A stretch of 64,000 nt of DNA from Aliisedimentitalea scapharcae (GTDB lineage Bacteria > Pseudomonadota > Alphaproteobacteria > Rhodobacterales > Rhodobacteraceae). The translations under genes and the position numbers were made by a program. The stretch lies in contig NZ_CP123584.1 of the NCBI RefSeq assembly GCF_045277565.1, forward strand, positions 2,542,001 through 2,606,000, written 5' to 3'. How positions within the stretch are numbered: position 1 is the stretch's first letter; every line of letters begins with the position of its first letter. Of the stretch, positions 8,959 to 18,562 are shown one piece after another. Below the pieces are notes generated by a model, which worked only from the letters and a program-made list of their open reading frames with translations, did no database searches and was not told the DNA's origin.

Positions 8959-11900
8959 TTAGCTGCCCAGCGACCACCATCCGCGCCGCTTGGGCCGTGA
9001 TGGGACCTCTGCCTCCGGGGCCGGTGCAGGTTCCGGATCCGGCTCTGCAGCAGTCTGTGACTCGGGCTGAGGCTCGACCGGGGTTTCGGCAACCACGATT
9101 TCGGTCTCGATCACCGGGTGTTCGACAGCCACAGGCGTTTCGGCCTGTGCCTCATCCACGGTATCGGAACCACCAGCCGTTTCGACTTCCACGACAGGGT
9201 CTTGTGGATCAGCCGTCGGTTGACTTTCGGCGACCTCAACAGGGTCATCAGCCTGCGCATCGGCACCGTTCACCACAACCGGCTGTGCAGTGTCTTGCAC
9301 CAACCCTGTATCCTGTGCGGTCTCCTGCTCAGGTGCTGCACCCTCTGTTTCAGGTTCAACAGGCTCTGACTTGTTCGGCTCGATCGCGGTGTCCGAAGCG
9401 GCATCAACCACAGGGTCCTCGGCCACGGCCACAGGGGTCGCCTCCTCGGGTGCAGCAGTGGCACTTCCTTCAACGCTCTCGGGCTGTTCCTCATCCTTTA
9501 CCACCTTGGCACGGGATTTGGTCGGCTTGCGGCGTGTCCGCGTCGACTTGGGTTTGGCCTCTGGCTCGTCCGCTCCGGCATCAGGCGCAACCGCTTCAAC
9601 CGTCTCCGCGCCACTGGCTGCGGCTTCGGCTTCGGCTGCGGCGTCCATCTCGGCTTTCTTGGCCTTGCTGATACGCGGCTTGCGGGTACGCTTGGGCTTG
9701 ACCGGCGCGTCTTCGGTTTTGACGTTTTCTGCGCTTGCCTCGGTCACAGGCGCATCATCGTTTTCCACCTTGGCGCCATCAGACGTGTCGCCCGGTGCCG
9801 TGGATGCATCATCCGACGCGGCCTCGGTTGTTTCTGACCCGTCTGTGGCATCAGTCGCGGTATCAGAGCCACTGCCAGATTTGGACCGACGACGCCGACG
9901 GCGCCGCTTGCGTTTGGGTTTGGTTTCATCCTCTCCCAAAGTTTCCACTGCGGGCGCTTCTGCCTCCGCTTCAACCTCCGGCTCGGCCGCTGCTTTCTCG
10001 TTTTCGGCAGCATCAATCTGCTCCATCAGCGAGGTGTCCACAGAGACAACAGGCGCTGTTACAACAGGAACCGTCCGGGTCGCGGTCTTGAATTTTTCAA
10101 GCGCAAAGTCCGGGCTCACCAGATGCGGGTCACCTTCGATCCGAACCGACAGACCATACCGGCCTTCGATCTGGGCGATATGTTCGCGCTTCTGGTTCAT
10201 CAGGAAGTTGGCGATGTTCACCGGACAACGGACCAGAACCTCGCGCGAGCGACGGCGCACGCCTTCCTCTTCGATCTGGCGCAGGATCGACAATGCCATA
10301 TTGTCATCCGACCGGATCAGACCGGTGCCATGACAGGCCGGGCACGGCTGAGTCGTGGCTTCGATCATGCCGGGACGCAGACGCTGACGGCTCATCTCCA
10401 TCAGGCCAAAACCGCTGATCCGACCCACTTGGATGCGGGCACGGTCGGTCTTGAGCTTGTCTTTCATCCGTTTTTCGACGGCCGCGTTGTTCTTGCGTTC
10501 GTCCATGTCGATGAAATCAATGACGATCAGACCGGCAAGGTCACGCAGACGCAACTGGCGGGCCACCTCTTCGGCGGCCTCCAGGTTGGTCTTGAGCGCG
10601 GTTTCCTCGATCGACCCTTCCTTGGTCGCGCGCCCCGAGTTGACGTCAATCGCCACCAGGGCTTCGGTCACACCGATCACGATATAGCCGCCGGACCGCA
10701 ACTGTACTGTCGGATTGAACATCCCGGCCAGATAGCTTTCCACCTGGAACCGCGCAAACAACGGCATCGGATCTTCGTATTTCTGCACGTTCTTGGCGTG
10801 GGACGGCATGATCATCTTCATGAAGTCCTTGGCGATGCGATACCCTGCTTCGCCTTCAACCAGAACTTCGTCGATGTCGCGATTATAGAGATCGCGGATC
10901 GACCGTTTGATCAGGTCGCCTTCTTCGTAGATCTTGGCTGGCGCGATGGATTTCAGCGTCAGCTCGCGGATCTGCTCCCACATGCGTTGCAGGTATTCAT
11001 AGTCGCGTTTGATCTCGGATTTGGTGCGTTTGGCACCAGCGGTCCGAATGATCAGACCCGCGCCGGACGGCACGTCGATTTCGGCAGCGATGTCTTTCAG
11101 CTTCTTGCGATCGGTTACATTGGTGATCTTGCGCGAGATACCACCGCCACGGGCCGTGTTCGGCATCAGCACACAATACCGACCTGCCAGAGACAGATAG
11201 GTCGTCAGCGCAGCGCCCTTGTTGCCGCGCTCTTCCTTGACAACTTGAACCAACAGGACCTGACGGACCTTGATGACTTCTTGAATCTTGTAACGGCGTG
11301 GGCGCGGTTTGCGCGGGGGCCGAATGTCTTCGCTGTCGTCATCATCGGCTACGGATTCAATGCTCGAATCCTTGGATGTCGCATCAGAGCGTTTCTGAAC
11401 AGGTTGGTCGTCATCCTGGTCATCTTCATCCGCAGGTTCCTGAATGTCGCCTTCAAAAGCGGTCTCGACAGCCGCCTGCGCGCCTTCTGGCGCGGTTTCG
11501 GCCACGGCAGCGTCTGCCTCAGCCGGCGTCTCAACCGCCTGTGCATCCGCAGCCTCGACCTCAGCATCTGCGGCATCCGGAGTTGACTCGGCAGCTGCGC
11601 CCTGGGGTTCCTCAACCGGCGTTTCCGAAACCCGCTCCATCGGAGACGACCCTTCGGTCACCTCTGTCGATGTTTCGGCATCGGTATCAGCGTCCTCGGT
11701 CAGGTCTATGGTTTCCATACCAGAAATCTGCGGTTCGACCTCTTTGGTCTCAACCGCATCGCCGGATTTCACCTTTTCCGCCTTGGTCCGGCTGCGCGAA
11801 CGTGAGCGAGCCGGTTTCTTGTCTTCTTCGTCGTCACGAGCGCGCAGTGCCTCGGCATATGCGCGTTCTTCTTCCATCAACGCTTCTCGGTCAGCGACCG

Positions 11901-12144
11901 GGATCTGATAATAGTCAGGATGGATTTCGGAAAACGCCAAGAACCCGTGTCGGTTTCCGCCGTAATCCACAAATGCCGCCTGAAGCGACGGTTCAACCCG
12001 TGTTACTTTTGCAAGATAGATGTTGCCTGCAAGTTGACGTTTGTTTTCGGATTCAAAATCAAATTCCTCGACCTTGTTTCCGTCGACCACCACGACGCGG
12101 GTTTCTTCCGCGTGGGTGGCATCGATAAGCATTTTCTTTGCCAT
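8959..12144 (-). CDS. rne: Ribonuclease E
   Basis: 1061-aa endoribonuclease E, core of the RNA degradosome. Start ATG at 12144 (MAKKMLIDATHAEET); the frame is open further upstream but the extension is not conserved. The S1 RNA-binding domain (about 35-320) is split by an insertion of nearly 190 residues (about 100-285), rich in Glu, Asp, Ala and Pro, as known in alphaproteobacterial RNase E. The catalytic DNase I-like part has AIDVNSG (Asp near 500) and VIDFIDMD (Asp near 543/546). The Zn-link CPAC is at 601-604. The C-terminal 400 residues are low-complexity acidic with Arg-rich islands (RKRRRRRRR), the usual degradosome and RNA-binding scaffold. Confidence 0.96.
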   Translation of the reverse strand: MAKKMLIDATHAEETRVVVVDGNKVEEFDFESENKRQLAGNIYLAKVTRVEPSLQAAFVDYGGNRHGFLAFSEIHPDYYQIPVADREALMEEERAYAEALRARDDEEDKKPARSRSRSRTKAEKVKSGDAVETKEVEPQISGMETIDLTEDADTDAETSTEVTEGSSPMERVSETPVEEPQGAAAESTPDAADAEVEAADAQAVETPAEADAAVAETAPEGAQAAVETAFEGDIQEPADEDDQDDDQPVQKRSDATSKDSSIESVADDDDSEDIRPPRKPRPRRYKIQEVIKVRQVLLVQVVKEERGNKGAALTTYLSLAGRYCVLMPNTARGGGISRKITNVTDRKKLKDIAAEIDVPSGAGLIIRTAGAKRTKSEIKRDYEYLQRMWEQIRELTLKSIAPAKIYEEGDLIKRSIRDLYNRDIDEVLVEGEAGYRIAKDFMKMIMPSHAKNVQKYEDPMPLFARFQVESYLAGMFNPTVQLRSGGYIVIGVTEALVAIDVNSGRATKEGSIEETALKTNLEAAEEVARQLRLRDLAGLIVIDFIDMDERKNNAAVEKRMKDKLKTDRARIQVGRISGFGLMEMSRQRLRPGMIEATTQPCPACHGTGLIRSDDNMALSILRQIEEEGVRRRSREVLVRCPVNIANFLMNQKREHIAQIEGRYGLSVRIEGDPHLVSPDFALEKFKTATRTVPVVTAPVVSVDTSLMEQIDAAENEKAAAEPEVEAEAEAPAVETLGEDETKPKRKRRRRRRRSKSGSGSDTATDATDGSETTEAASDDASTAPGDTSDGAKVENDDAPVTEASAENVKTEDAPVKPKRTRKPRISKAKKAEMDAAAEAEAAASGAETVEAVAPDAGADEPEAKPKSTRTRRKPTKSRAKVVKDEEQPESVEGSATAAPEEATPVAVAEDPVVDAASDTAIEPNKSEPVEPETEGAAPEQETAQDTGLVQDTAQPVVVNGADAQADDPVEVAESQPTADPQDPVVEVETAGGSDTVDEAQAETPVAVEHPVIETEIVVAETPVEPQPESQTAAEPDPEPAPAPEAEVPSRPKRRGWWSLGS

Positions 12145-12622
12145 GTTTCCTTGGTGCACAACCGCAGCCGCGCCGATCCGACCTGTCCTGGTGGACAGTT
12201 CATTCTCGGTCGGACGCGAAGGGGGTGGTGTCTGGTCTGGGCGATATCGGACGGCGCGCGGCAGGGACCGGCCAATGGCCGCCCTGCCCGAATTCTCAAT
12301 TCTGTCGCGCGCGTCATCGCGGTTCTTCTCCGACAGGCCGGGCTCGTCCCGTTGCCTGCCCATTTCAGTCCCTCTCCCGGAGATTTCTGCCCCGGGTCGG
12401 GGTGCTTAGCTGCCCCAAACGTAAGGGGCATAATCGGTCTGCTCTGGCCTTCTCGGATGGTGCCGGACAAAGACAGCAGAACAGCGAAACTCTACGCGGG
12501 ATCATCGCATCACATTGCTGGTCCCGTTCTATCAACATAAGACCTGTGGATAGGTAAAGACAATGGGCTTCTTGCACGCCCTTGCGAAAACCTGTGCTCA
12601 GTATTGATTAAATTCAAACGGG
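12145..12622 (-). other. Long rne upstream region, no gene seen
   Basis: 478 bp between rne and the HAD phosphatase with no convincing coding frame. Because rne mRNA has a long autoregulated 5' leader in enterobacteria, part of this may be transcribed leader here too. I saw no conserved hairpin that I could match, so this is a suggestion only. Confidence 0.3.
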
Positions 12623-13303
12623 TCAGGCGTCCAAAGCGTGTTCGATGGCCGTGCCGTGAACTTTCTCGCCCCCTTCGGCCAAGGTTGTTGCCGTCAACTG
12701 GCCAAGATCTGGCAGCGGCGTATTGGCCGCGCGCAGATCCGGCACCTGCACTGCAAAACACCCGGCCGCAACCGCCGAAGCGATCCCCCGATCGCTGTCC
12801 TCAAACGCGGCGCAGCGATGCGCAGGCAGGCCTAGACGCGCCGCCGCCTCGAGATAGGGCGCAGGATCAGGCTTGTTGGCGGAAACCTCATCCCCGCCAA
12901 GAACCGCCTCGAAATAATGGGCCAGCCTGGCCAGTTCCAGATGATGTCGGGCCCGCGCGCTGCGGGTCGAGGTGACAACCGCCATGCGCGCGCCCACATC
13001 AGTCAGAGCATCGAGGGTCGCACGGACAGTTGGCCGCAACGGTGCTTGGTCAGATATCCGCGCGTAAACGAGCGCGTCCCACTCTTTCAAGAACGCGCTG
13101 ACCGAGAGATGCGCAGGCAAGAACTCTGACAGACAGGCATTGGCATGATGCGCGGAAGATCCAACCAAACCCACAAAGAACTGCTCGGACATCCGCTTTG
13201 GGACCCCATATCGCGTGGTCACTTCTACCCCGAGCCCAACATACAGGCGCTCTGTATCAAGAAGCAGCCCGTCCATGTCAAAAAGATACGCTTCCGGTTG
13301 CAT
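12623..13303 (-). CDS. HAD-superfamily phosphatase
   Basis: 226 aa from the ATG at 13303. HAD motif I is FDMDGLLLDT (nucleophile Asp near residue 8), motif II is VVTSTRS near residue 110, the motif III lysine is in SANKPDP, and motif IV is FEDSDRGIASA. The alpha-helical cap between motifs I and II is of the beta-phosphoglucomutase/phosphoglycolate type, so it probably acts on a small sugar or glycolate phosphate. It stands alone between rne and the dct genes on the same strand. Substrate unknown. Confidence 0.88.
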   Translation of the reverse strand: MQPEAYLFDMDGLLLDTERLYVGLGVEVTTRYGVPKRMSEQFFVGLVGSSAHHANACLSEFLPAHLSVSAFLKEWDALVYARISDQAPLRPTVRATLDALTDVGARMAVVTSTRSARARHHLELARLAHYFEAVLGGDEVSANKPDPAPYLEAAARLGLPAHRCAAFEDSDRGIASAVAAGCFAVQVPDLRAANTPLPDLGQLTATTLAEGGEKVHGTAIEHALDA

Positions 13304-13481
13304 CTGCCCACCCTCGCTGTTTGCGCAAACATTTGTCACGTAACGCTATCGCCTGCAAGCCAGGGTCAGGACCATGTTGCAAAGTGCAACAGAAGATGAA
13401 GGCGGGGCGTTTTCCGACACGGAAAACGGGCCGAAATCTATTAAAGATTTCGGGTCCCGAGCACAGATGTGGCGTGAAAAA

Positions 13482-14816
13482 TCAGAGATAATCAGAACGT
13501 TGCAAGCCGTATTTGGCCATTTTCTCATTCAGCGTCCGCCGCGGCAGGCACAGTTCTTCCATAACCGATGCGATGGATCCCTTGTGGCGGCGCATGGTGT
13601 TGTCGATCAGCATCCGTTCAAAGGCTTCGACATATTCCTTGAGCGGTTTGCCTTCGGTGGTCATCACCGGTTGCATCTCTTCGTGGTCCGACATCAACAG
13701 CGACACGATGGTGCCCGACCCGCGCCGGGCCTGCAGCACAGCGCGCTCCACGATATTGATCAGCTGGCGCACGTTGCCCGGCCAGGGAGCCTGCAACAAT
13801 TGTGCCGCCTCCTGAGCAGTTACCTGCGGCGCGTCACAGCCATATTCTTCGGCGAATTGTTCGGACAGCCGGGTAAACAGGGTCAGGATGTCTTCGCCGC
13901 GCTGGCGCAACGGCGGTACGGTGATGCGCAATGCGGCAAGACGATAGAACAGATCCGGGCGCAGCGCATCTTCGCAGGTCTTTCCGGCTTCCTGAAGGTT
14001 GGAAATCGCGATGATCCGGGTTTCGGCCGGGGTGCCCTGTTCGTTGATCACGCTCAACAACTTGGCTTGCAGACCTTCAGACAGCGCTTCGATGTCTTCC
14101 AGAACCAGTGTACCACCGCGCGCCTCTTCAACCGCAGGCAATTGCGAGTCTTCGGGCATCATCGGGCCAAACAGCCGTTTCGCCAAAGCGTCTTCTTCCA
14201 GCGCCGCGCAGGACACCAGAACAAACCGCTTGCCGGCACGGCTGCCCACCGCGTGCAACGCGTGGGCCACCAATGTCTTGCCGGTGCCGGTTTCCCCGTC
14301 GATCAGAACATGACCATCGGCCTGCCCCAGATCCAGGATGTCTTCCTTGAGCCGATTCATCACCGGGCTGGCCCCGATCAGCTTCTTCATCAGCTGTGAT
14401 CCATCCGATAACTCACGGCGCAATGCGCGATTGTCCAGCACCAGACGACGCGCGTTGCTGGCCTTTTTGGCCAGTTCCGACATGCGATCGGGGTTAAAGG
14501 GTTTTTCCAGAAAATCGAACGCTCCGACCCGCATCGCCTCGACCGCCATGGGCACGTCACCATGTCCGGTGATCATGATCACCGGCAACGCGCTGTCCGA
14601 TCCCATCAGCTTTTTCAGGAACTGCATCCCATCCATGCCCGGCATCTTGATATCGGAAATCACGATCCCGGGATAATCCGGTCCCAGAATCTTCAGCGCA
14701 TCTTCGGCGCTGGCAAAGGTTTCCGTGTCATAGCCCGAAAGCGCCAGCCACTGGCTGATCGACTGACGCATGTCTTTTTCGTCGTCGACAATCGCGATTT
14801 TCATGGCTTGTGCCAT
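13482..14816 (-). CDS. dctD: DctD-type response regulator lacking the GAFTGA loop
   Basis: 444 aa: receiver domain 1-125 (phospho-acceptor Asp near 55 in VISDIKMPG), AAA+ domain about 145-370, and a Fis-type helix-turn-helix at the end (RRTLNEKMAKYGL). Walker A is GETGTGKT (174-181). Between it and Walker B the sequence runs LFGPMMPEDSQLPAVEE, where sigma-54 activators carry GAFTGA; it is absent. Walker B reads TLVLEDI instead of the usual TLFLDEI. The R-finger region PDLFYRLAALRI is kept. It follows dctB by 27 bp, so the pair is an operon. By family it controls C4-dicarboxylate uptake; no dctPQM genes are in the window. Sigma-54-independent action is inferred. Confidence 0.87.
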   Translation of the reverse strand: MAQAMKIAIVDDEKDMRQSISQWLALSGYDTETFASAEDALKILGPDYPGIVISDIKMPGMDGMQFLKKLMGSDSALPVIMITGHGDVPMAVEAMRVGAFDFLEKPFNPDRMSELAKKASNARRLVLDNRALRRELSDGSQLMKKLIGASPVMNRLKEDILDLGQADGHVLIDGETGTGKTLVAHALHAVGSRAGKRFVLVSCAALEEDALAKRLFGPMMPEDSQLPAVEEARGGTLVLEDIEALSEGLQAKLLSVINEQGTPAETRIIAISNLQEAGKTCEDALRPDLFYRLAALRITVPPLRQRGEDILTLFTRLSEQFAEEYGCDAPQVTAQEAAQLLQAPWPGNVRQLINIVERAVLQARRGSGTIVSLLMSDHEEMQPVMTTEGKPLKEYVEAFERMLIDNTMRRHKGSIASVMEELCLPRRTLNEKMAKYGLQRSDYL

Positions 14817-14843
14817 CGTTCAATTCCTTTGTTCAATTGCGGC

Positions 14844-16616
14844 TTATTCAGCCGCTTCCATGCCGTCTTCAAGAATCGGCAATTGCATTTCAAAGACCGC
14901 CCCGCCCTTTTGTCCGTTGCGCGCGGTCAACCGTCCCCCTAGGTCGTTCACGATCCCGGATGAGATGGCAAGCCCCAACCCAACCCCGTCACCTGGTTCC
15001 TTGGTGGTGTAAAACGGCTCGAACAGCTCGTCAAAGTCGCGGATACCCTCGCCATTGTCACGAACGGTCAAGGTCGCGGTTTCCCCAGCAGCCAGGATGA
15101 TTTCGACCTCGGGCGAGGTCACTGATTTGGTGGCGTCCAATGCGTTGCGCAACAGGTTCACCATGACCTGTTCGATCCGCATCCGATCGCCCATCACCAA
15201 TACCGGATCTTCGGGCAGATACCGGGCAATCTGAACGTGGCGCTGACGCAGTTGGGGTTCCATCATCGACAGGGAGGAGGCCAGCGCATCGCCCATGTTT
15301 ACAGGGGAAAACGCATCGCCTCCCTTGCGTGCATAGGATTTCAGCTGCCGGGTGATCGCCCCCATGCGTTCGATCAAATCGTCGATACGCCCAAAGGAGG
15401 CCAGCGCTTCATCAGGACGGTTGCGACCCAGCAACAGGCGGGCACCCGCCAGATAGGTTTTCATCGCCGCCAAAGGCTGGTTCAGCTCGTGACTGACCGC
15501 GGCCGACATCTCGCCCAAAGCCGCGAGTTTGGAACTCTGCGCCAGACTTTGTTCAGCCACGGCAAGGGTTTCCTGCATCCGTTCGCGTTCGGCAATTTCT
15601 CGCTGTAGCCGGGCATTCAATACGCGAAGCTCTGCCGACTCCCGCTGGAACAATGCCATGCGCAACGCGGTTTTCCGGCTGAGTGCATAAAAGGCAAAGG
15701 CCAGAAGGATGGCGAATCCCATGATCTCTAGCGCCAGAATCGCATTTACCCGCTCGCGGATTGACGCATGGGTGGTAAAGGATGTCATCCGCCACCCCCG
15801 AAATGGAATGCGCGTGTCCATCCGGATCACCGCCTCGCCCGCCAAATAGGCATCCGCCGGCAACGCCGTCCAATCCGACGTCACCCGGATTGCCCGCTGG
15901 ATCGCCCCGATCGGGGTCTGTGCGTTCAGCGCGTCCTGTTCGGTCTTGCTGCGCCACCGCGGTTCGCTGGCCAGGATGATGGTGCCTTCGGTGTCGGTGA
16001 CCATCACCGCGTCCGATATTCCGGCCCAGGCGCGTTCGAATTTCTGCAGATCCACCTCGACCACGATGACGCCCAACACTTCGGACGCAGCTTCGAGTCG
16101 ACGGGAATAGGTAAAACGATAGCCGCCTGCGTCGCGTTTGATCACCGAAAACACAGTGGCATTGGCGCGAATTGAATCGACAAAATACCCCTCGCTTCGA
16201 TGCCCTTCGCCCAGCCGGTTCCGGTCTGTGGCCGCGACGGTGCGACCATCCTGATCCAGCAACATCAAGGACGCCGCACCGATTTCATCGACAAAGGAAA
16301 TCAGGCGCTGAGTCGAGAGGCTGAAGTCATGCGATTGCAGCGCTGCAATCAGCGCCGGGTCACGGGCCAGCAATTGCGGCACGATTGCATGGCGGCGCAA
16401 TTCGCTGATCAGGTTTCCCGAATACAGCGTCAACCGCAGTTCGGCCCGATTGCGCGTGCTCTCGGTGAACCGGCTGGTCATCAACCGGTTTGTCACCCAG
16501 ATGGTGGCTCCGGCTGTGATCATCAAAACCAGAATGGCCAAACGCACGCGCCAGCTGATCGTGCTGGAGCGCGTGTTCTTTTTGGAAGACTGGGCTGGCA
16601 GGCGTGGTGCGGGCAT
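14844..16616 (-). CDS. dctB: DctB-type sensor histidine kinase
   Basis: 590 aa. One transmembrane helix near residues 24-44, a periplasmic sensor part (about 45-290, PAS-like double sensor of the DctB type), a second helix near 295-315, a coiled coil, then HisKA with the phospho-histidine in LGEMSAAVSHELNQPL. The ATPase part shows N (VMVNLLRNALDA), G1 (VRDNGEGI) and G2 (GDGVGLGLAISSGIV) boxes. It senses C4-dicarboxylates in characterised relatives and phosphorylates DctD, whose gene follows directly. All elements look intact, unlike its partner's altered AAA+ domain. Confidence 0.9.
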   Translation of the reverse strand: MPAPRLPAQSSKKNTRSSTISWRVRLAILVLMITAGATIWVTNRLMTSRFTESTRNRAELRLTLYSGNLISELRRHAIVPQLLARDPALIAALQSHDFSLSTQRLISFVDEIGAASLMLLDQDGRTVAATDRNRLGEGHRSEGYFVDSIRANATVFSVIKRDAGGYRFTYSRRLEAASEVLGVIVVEVDLQKFERAWAGISDAVMVTDTEGTIILASEPRWRSKTEQDALNAQTPIGAIQRAIRVTSDWTALPADAYLAGEAVIRMDTRIPFRGWRMTSFTTHASIRERVNAILALEIMGFAILLAFAFYALSRKTALRMALFQRESAELRVLNARLQREIAERERMQETLAVAEQSLAQSSKLAALGEMSAAVSHELNQPLAAMKTYLAGARLLLGRNRPDEALASFGRIDDLIERMGAITRQLKSYARKGGDAFSPVNMGDALASSLSMMEPQLRQRHVQIARYLPEDPVLVMGDRMRIEQVMVNLLRNALDATKSVTSPEVEIILAAGETATLTVRDNGEGIRDFDELFEPFYTTKEPGDGVGLGLAISSGIVNDLGGRLTARNGQKGGAVFEMQLPILEDGMEAAE

Positions 16617-16652
16617 GTTTCTAAACTACGCCCGCTCTAGCGCCACGACAAG

Positions 16653-17321
16653 TCACGCAGGTGTGAGAACCCCGGCCAGTGCGCGGAACACTGCCGCCCC
16701 TTCGGAACTGCCGTGACCATCGTCAGCAGCCCTCTCTGGGTGGGGCATCATCCCCAGCACACGACGGTTTTCCGACAGGATCCCCGCAATGTCGGCAACA
16801 GATCCGTTCGGATTGTCGCAATAGGTGAACGCCACCCGATCCTGATCGTGCAACAGCGACACGGTATCCGCATCGGCAAAATAGTTGCCATCGTGATGCG
16901 CGATCGGAATGCCGATCACATCGCCCGCGTTGTACCCTTCGGTAAAGGCACTGTTCGAGGTCGCGACAGTCAGATCCACCGTGCGGCAGATGTATTTCAA
17001 TCCCGCATTGCGCAACAGCGCACCCGGCAAAACACCGGTTTCGGTCAGAACCTGAAATCCGTTGCAGACACCGATGGCATAGCCACCACGGTTCGCATGT
17101 TCGACAACCGCCTGGCAGATCGGAGATTTCGCCGCAATGGCCCCACATCGCAGGTAATCACCATAGGAAAACCCGCCCGGTACGCCGACAATATCGACAC
17201 CATCCGGCAAACCAGTTTCCTTGTGCCAAACCATTTGGACATCGAAACCCGCCTGTTCAAAAGCCACCGCCAGATCGCGGTCGCAGTTCGAACCCGGGAA
17301 GACAACAACCGCCGCTTTCAT
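16653..17321 (-). CDS. purQ: Phosphoribosylformylglycinamidine synthase subunit PurQ
   Basis: 222-aa glutaminase subunit of FGAM synthase, step 4 of purine synthesis, making ammonia from glutamine for PurL. The N-terminus is KAAVVVFPGSNCDRDL, the nucleophilic Cys lies in IGVCNGFQVLTE (near residue 86), and the His-x-Glu of the triad is in GMMPHPERA. The ATG at 17321 shares its A with the TGA of purS (TGATG), a tight translational link. A GTG one codon upstream is also in frame. purL is not in the window. Confidence 0.96.
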   Translation of the reverse strand: MKAAVVVFPGSNCDRDLAVAFEQAGFDVQMVWHKETGLPDGVDIVGVPGGFSYGDYLRCGAIAAKSPICQAVVEHANRGGYAIGVCNGFQVLTETGVLPGALLRNAGLKYICRTVDLTVATSNSAFTEGYNAGDVIGIPIAHHDGNYFADADTVSLLHDQDRVAFTYCDNPNGSVADIAGILSENRRVLGMMPHPERAADDGHGSSEGAAVFRALAGVLTPA

Positions 17322-17551
17322 CACTGTAGCTCGATGCTGTAGGATTCGATGACGGTATTGGCCAGCAGCTTTTCACACATTTCGGTGACATCTGCTTCGG
17401 ATGCGCCGTCAGCCAGTTCCAGGTCGATCACCTTGCCCTGGCGCACACCCTGCACCTTGTCAAAGCCCATGGCACCCAACGCGTGGCGAACCGCTTCGCC
17501 CTGCGGGTCCAGAACCCCGTTTTTCAGCATCACATGCACCCGTGCTTTCAT
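17321..17551 (-). CDS. purS: FGAM synthase subunit PurS
   Basis: 76-aa small subunit that bridges PurQ and PurL in the three-part FGAM synthase. Start MKARVHVMLKNGVLDPQG at 17551; the length and the closing IESYSIEL are typical. The open frame extends upstream but that part is not family-like. It lies between purC (86 bp upstream) and purQ (1-base overlap). Confidence 0.95.
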   Translation of the reverse strand: MKARVHVMLKNGVLDPQGEAVRHALGAMGFDKVQGVRQGKVIDLELADGASEADVTEMCEKLLANTVIESYSIELQ

Positions 17552-17637
17552 TGCATCGTCCTTTAGGTTCAGGTTGGGCCGTCGACAGGCCCCTATTGCC
17601 AAAAATAATCCGGCATCCGATCCGGATGCCGGGACAG

Positions 17638-18399
17638 TCAGTTGATCAGAGTCGGTTTGGTCATCGGTGTGGCCGAATTCGGCATCACGCCCAGACGGCG
17701 TGCGACTTCGGAATAGGCATCGGTCAGGCTGCCCAGGTCGCGACGGAACACGTCCTTGTCCAGCTTCTGGCCGGTTTCCTTGTCCCACAACCGGCAGCTG
17801 TCGGGGCTGATTTCATCAGCAATCACCAGACGCTGGAAGTCGCCATCGTAGATCCGGCCAACTTCGATCTTGAAGTCGATCAGTTTGATACCCACGCCGA
17901 ACATCACACCGGACATGAAATCGTTGACCCGCAATGCCAGGCTCAGGATATCGTCCATATCCTGTTGGCTGGCCCAGCCAAAGGCGGCGATATGTTCTTC
18001 GGAGACCAGCGGATCGCCCAGCGAGTCGTCCTTGTAGCAATATTCCACGATCGGGCGCGGCAATTGGGTGCCCTCATCAATTCCCAGGCGTTTGGACATG
18101 GATCCTGCGGCAAAGTTGCGCACGATTACTTCCAATGGAATGATCTCGCAGCTGCGCACCAACTGTTCGCGCATGTTCAGACGTTTCAGAAAATGGGTCG
18201 GCACCCCGATCTGGCCCAAACCGTTCATGAAATATTCAGACAGCAGGTTGTTCAGGACACCCTTGCCGTCAATCACATCTTTCTTTTCGGCGTTGAACGC
18301 GGTGGCATCGTCCTTGAAATACTGCACGATCGTGCCCGGTTCCGGACCTTCATACAGGATTTTGGCTTTGCCTTCGTAGATCTTATTGCGACGTGCCAT
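17638..18399 (-). CDS. purC: SAICAR synthetase PurC
   Basis: 253-aa phosphoribosylaminoimidazole-succinocarboxamide synthase, which joins aspartate to CAIR with ATP in purine synthesis. The N-terminus RRNKIYEGKAKILYEG is the family start, so the ATG at 18399 is chosen over the longer frame. Signature regions are present: VRNFAAGSMSKRLG, LIDFKIEVGR and ISPDSCRLWD. It heads the purC-purS-purQ run on the - strand and is divergent from the ATPase zeta subunit gene. Confidence 0.97.
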   Translation of the reverse strand: MARRNKIYEGKAKILYEGPEPGTIVQYFKDDATAFNAEKKDVIDGKGVLNNLLSEYFMNGLGQIGVPTHFLKRLNMREQLVRSCEIIPLEVIVRNFAAGSMSKRLGIDEGTQLPRPIVEYCYKDDSLGDPLVSEEHIAAFGWASQQDMDDILSLALRVNDFMSGVMFGVGIKLIDFKIEVGRIYDGDFQRLVIADEISPDSCRLWDKETGQKLDKDVFRRDLGSLTDAYSEVARRLGVMPNSATPMTKPTLIN

Positions 18400-18562
18400 G
18401 GGCAACCCTTCCAAAACCAGCCGGGCGATGAGTCCCCGGACTTTGCCGCCCTCATAGTGCAAGGGCCGCAGTGTCGCAAGCGTAGCACAGCCTCTTGCGG
18501 TTCGCGCTATCCGAAGGCATATCTGAATAAGAAGAACGACTTTGCCAAAGGGGCGCAACCCA

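Noticed and set aside
10123..11586. 487-codon + strand open frame opposite rne
   Set aside because: It lies wholly antisense to conserved RNase E domains; its His/Phe/Asp-rich make-up is the mirror of G+C-rich coding DNA, and it shows no domain.
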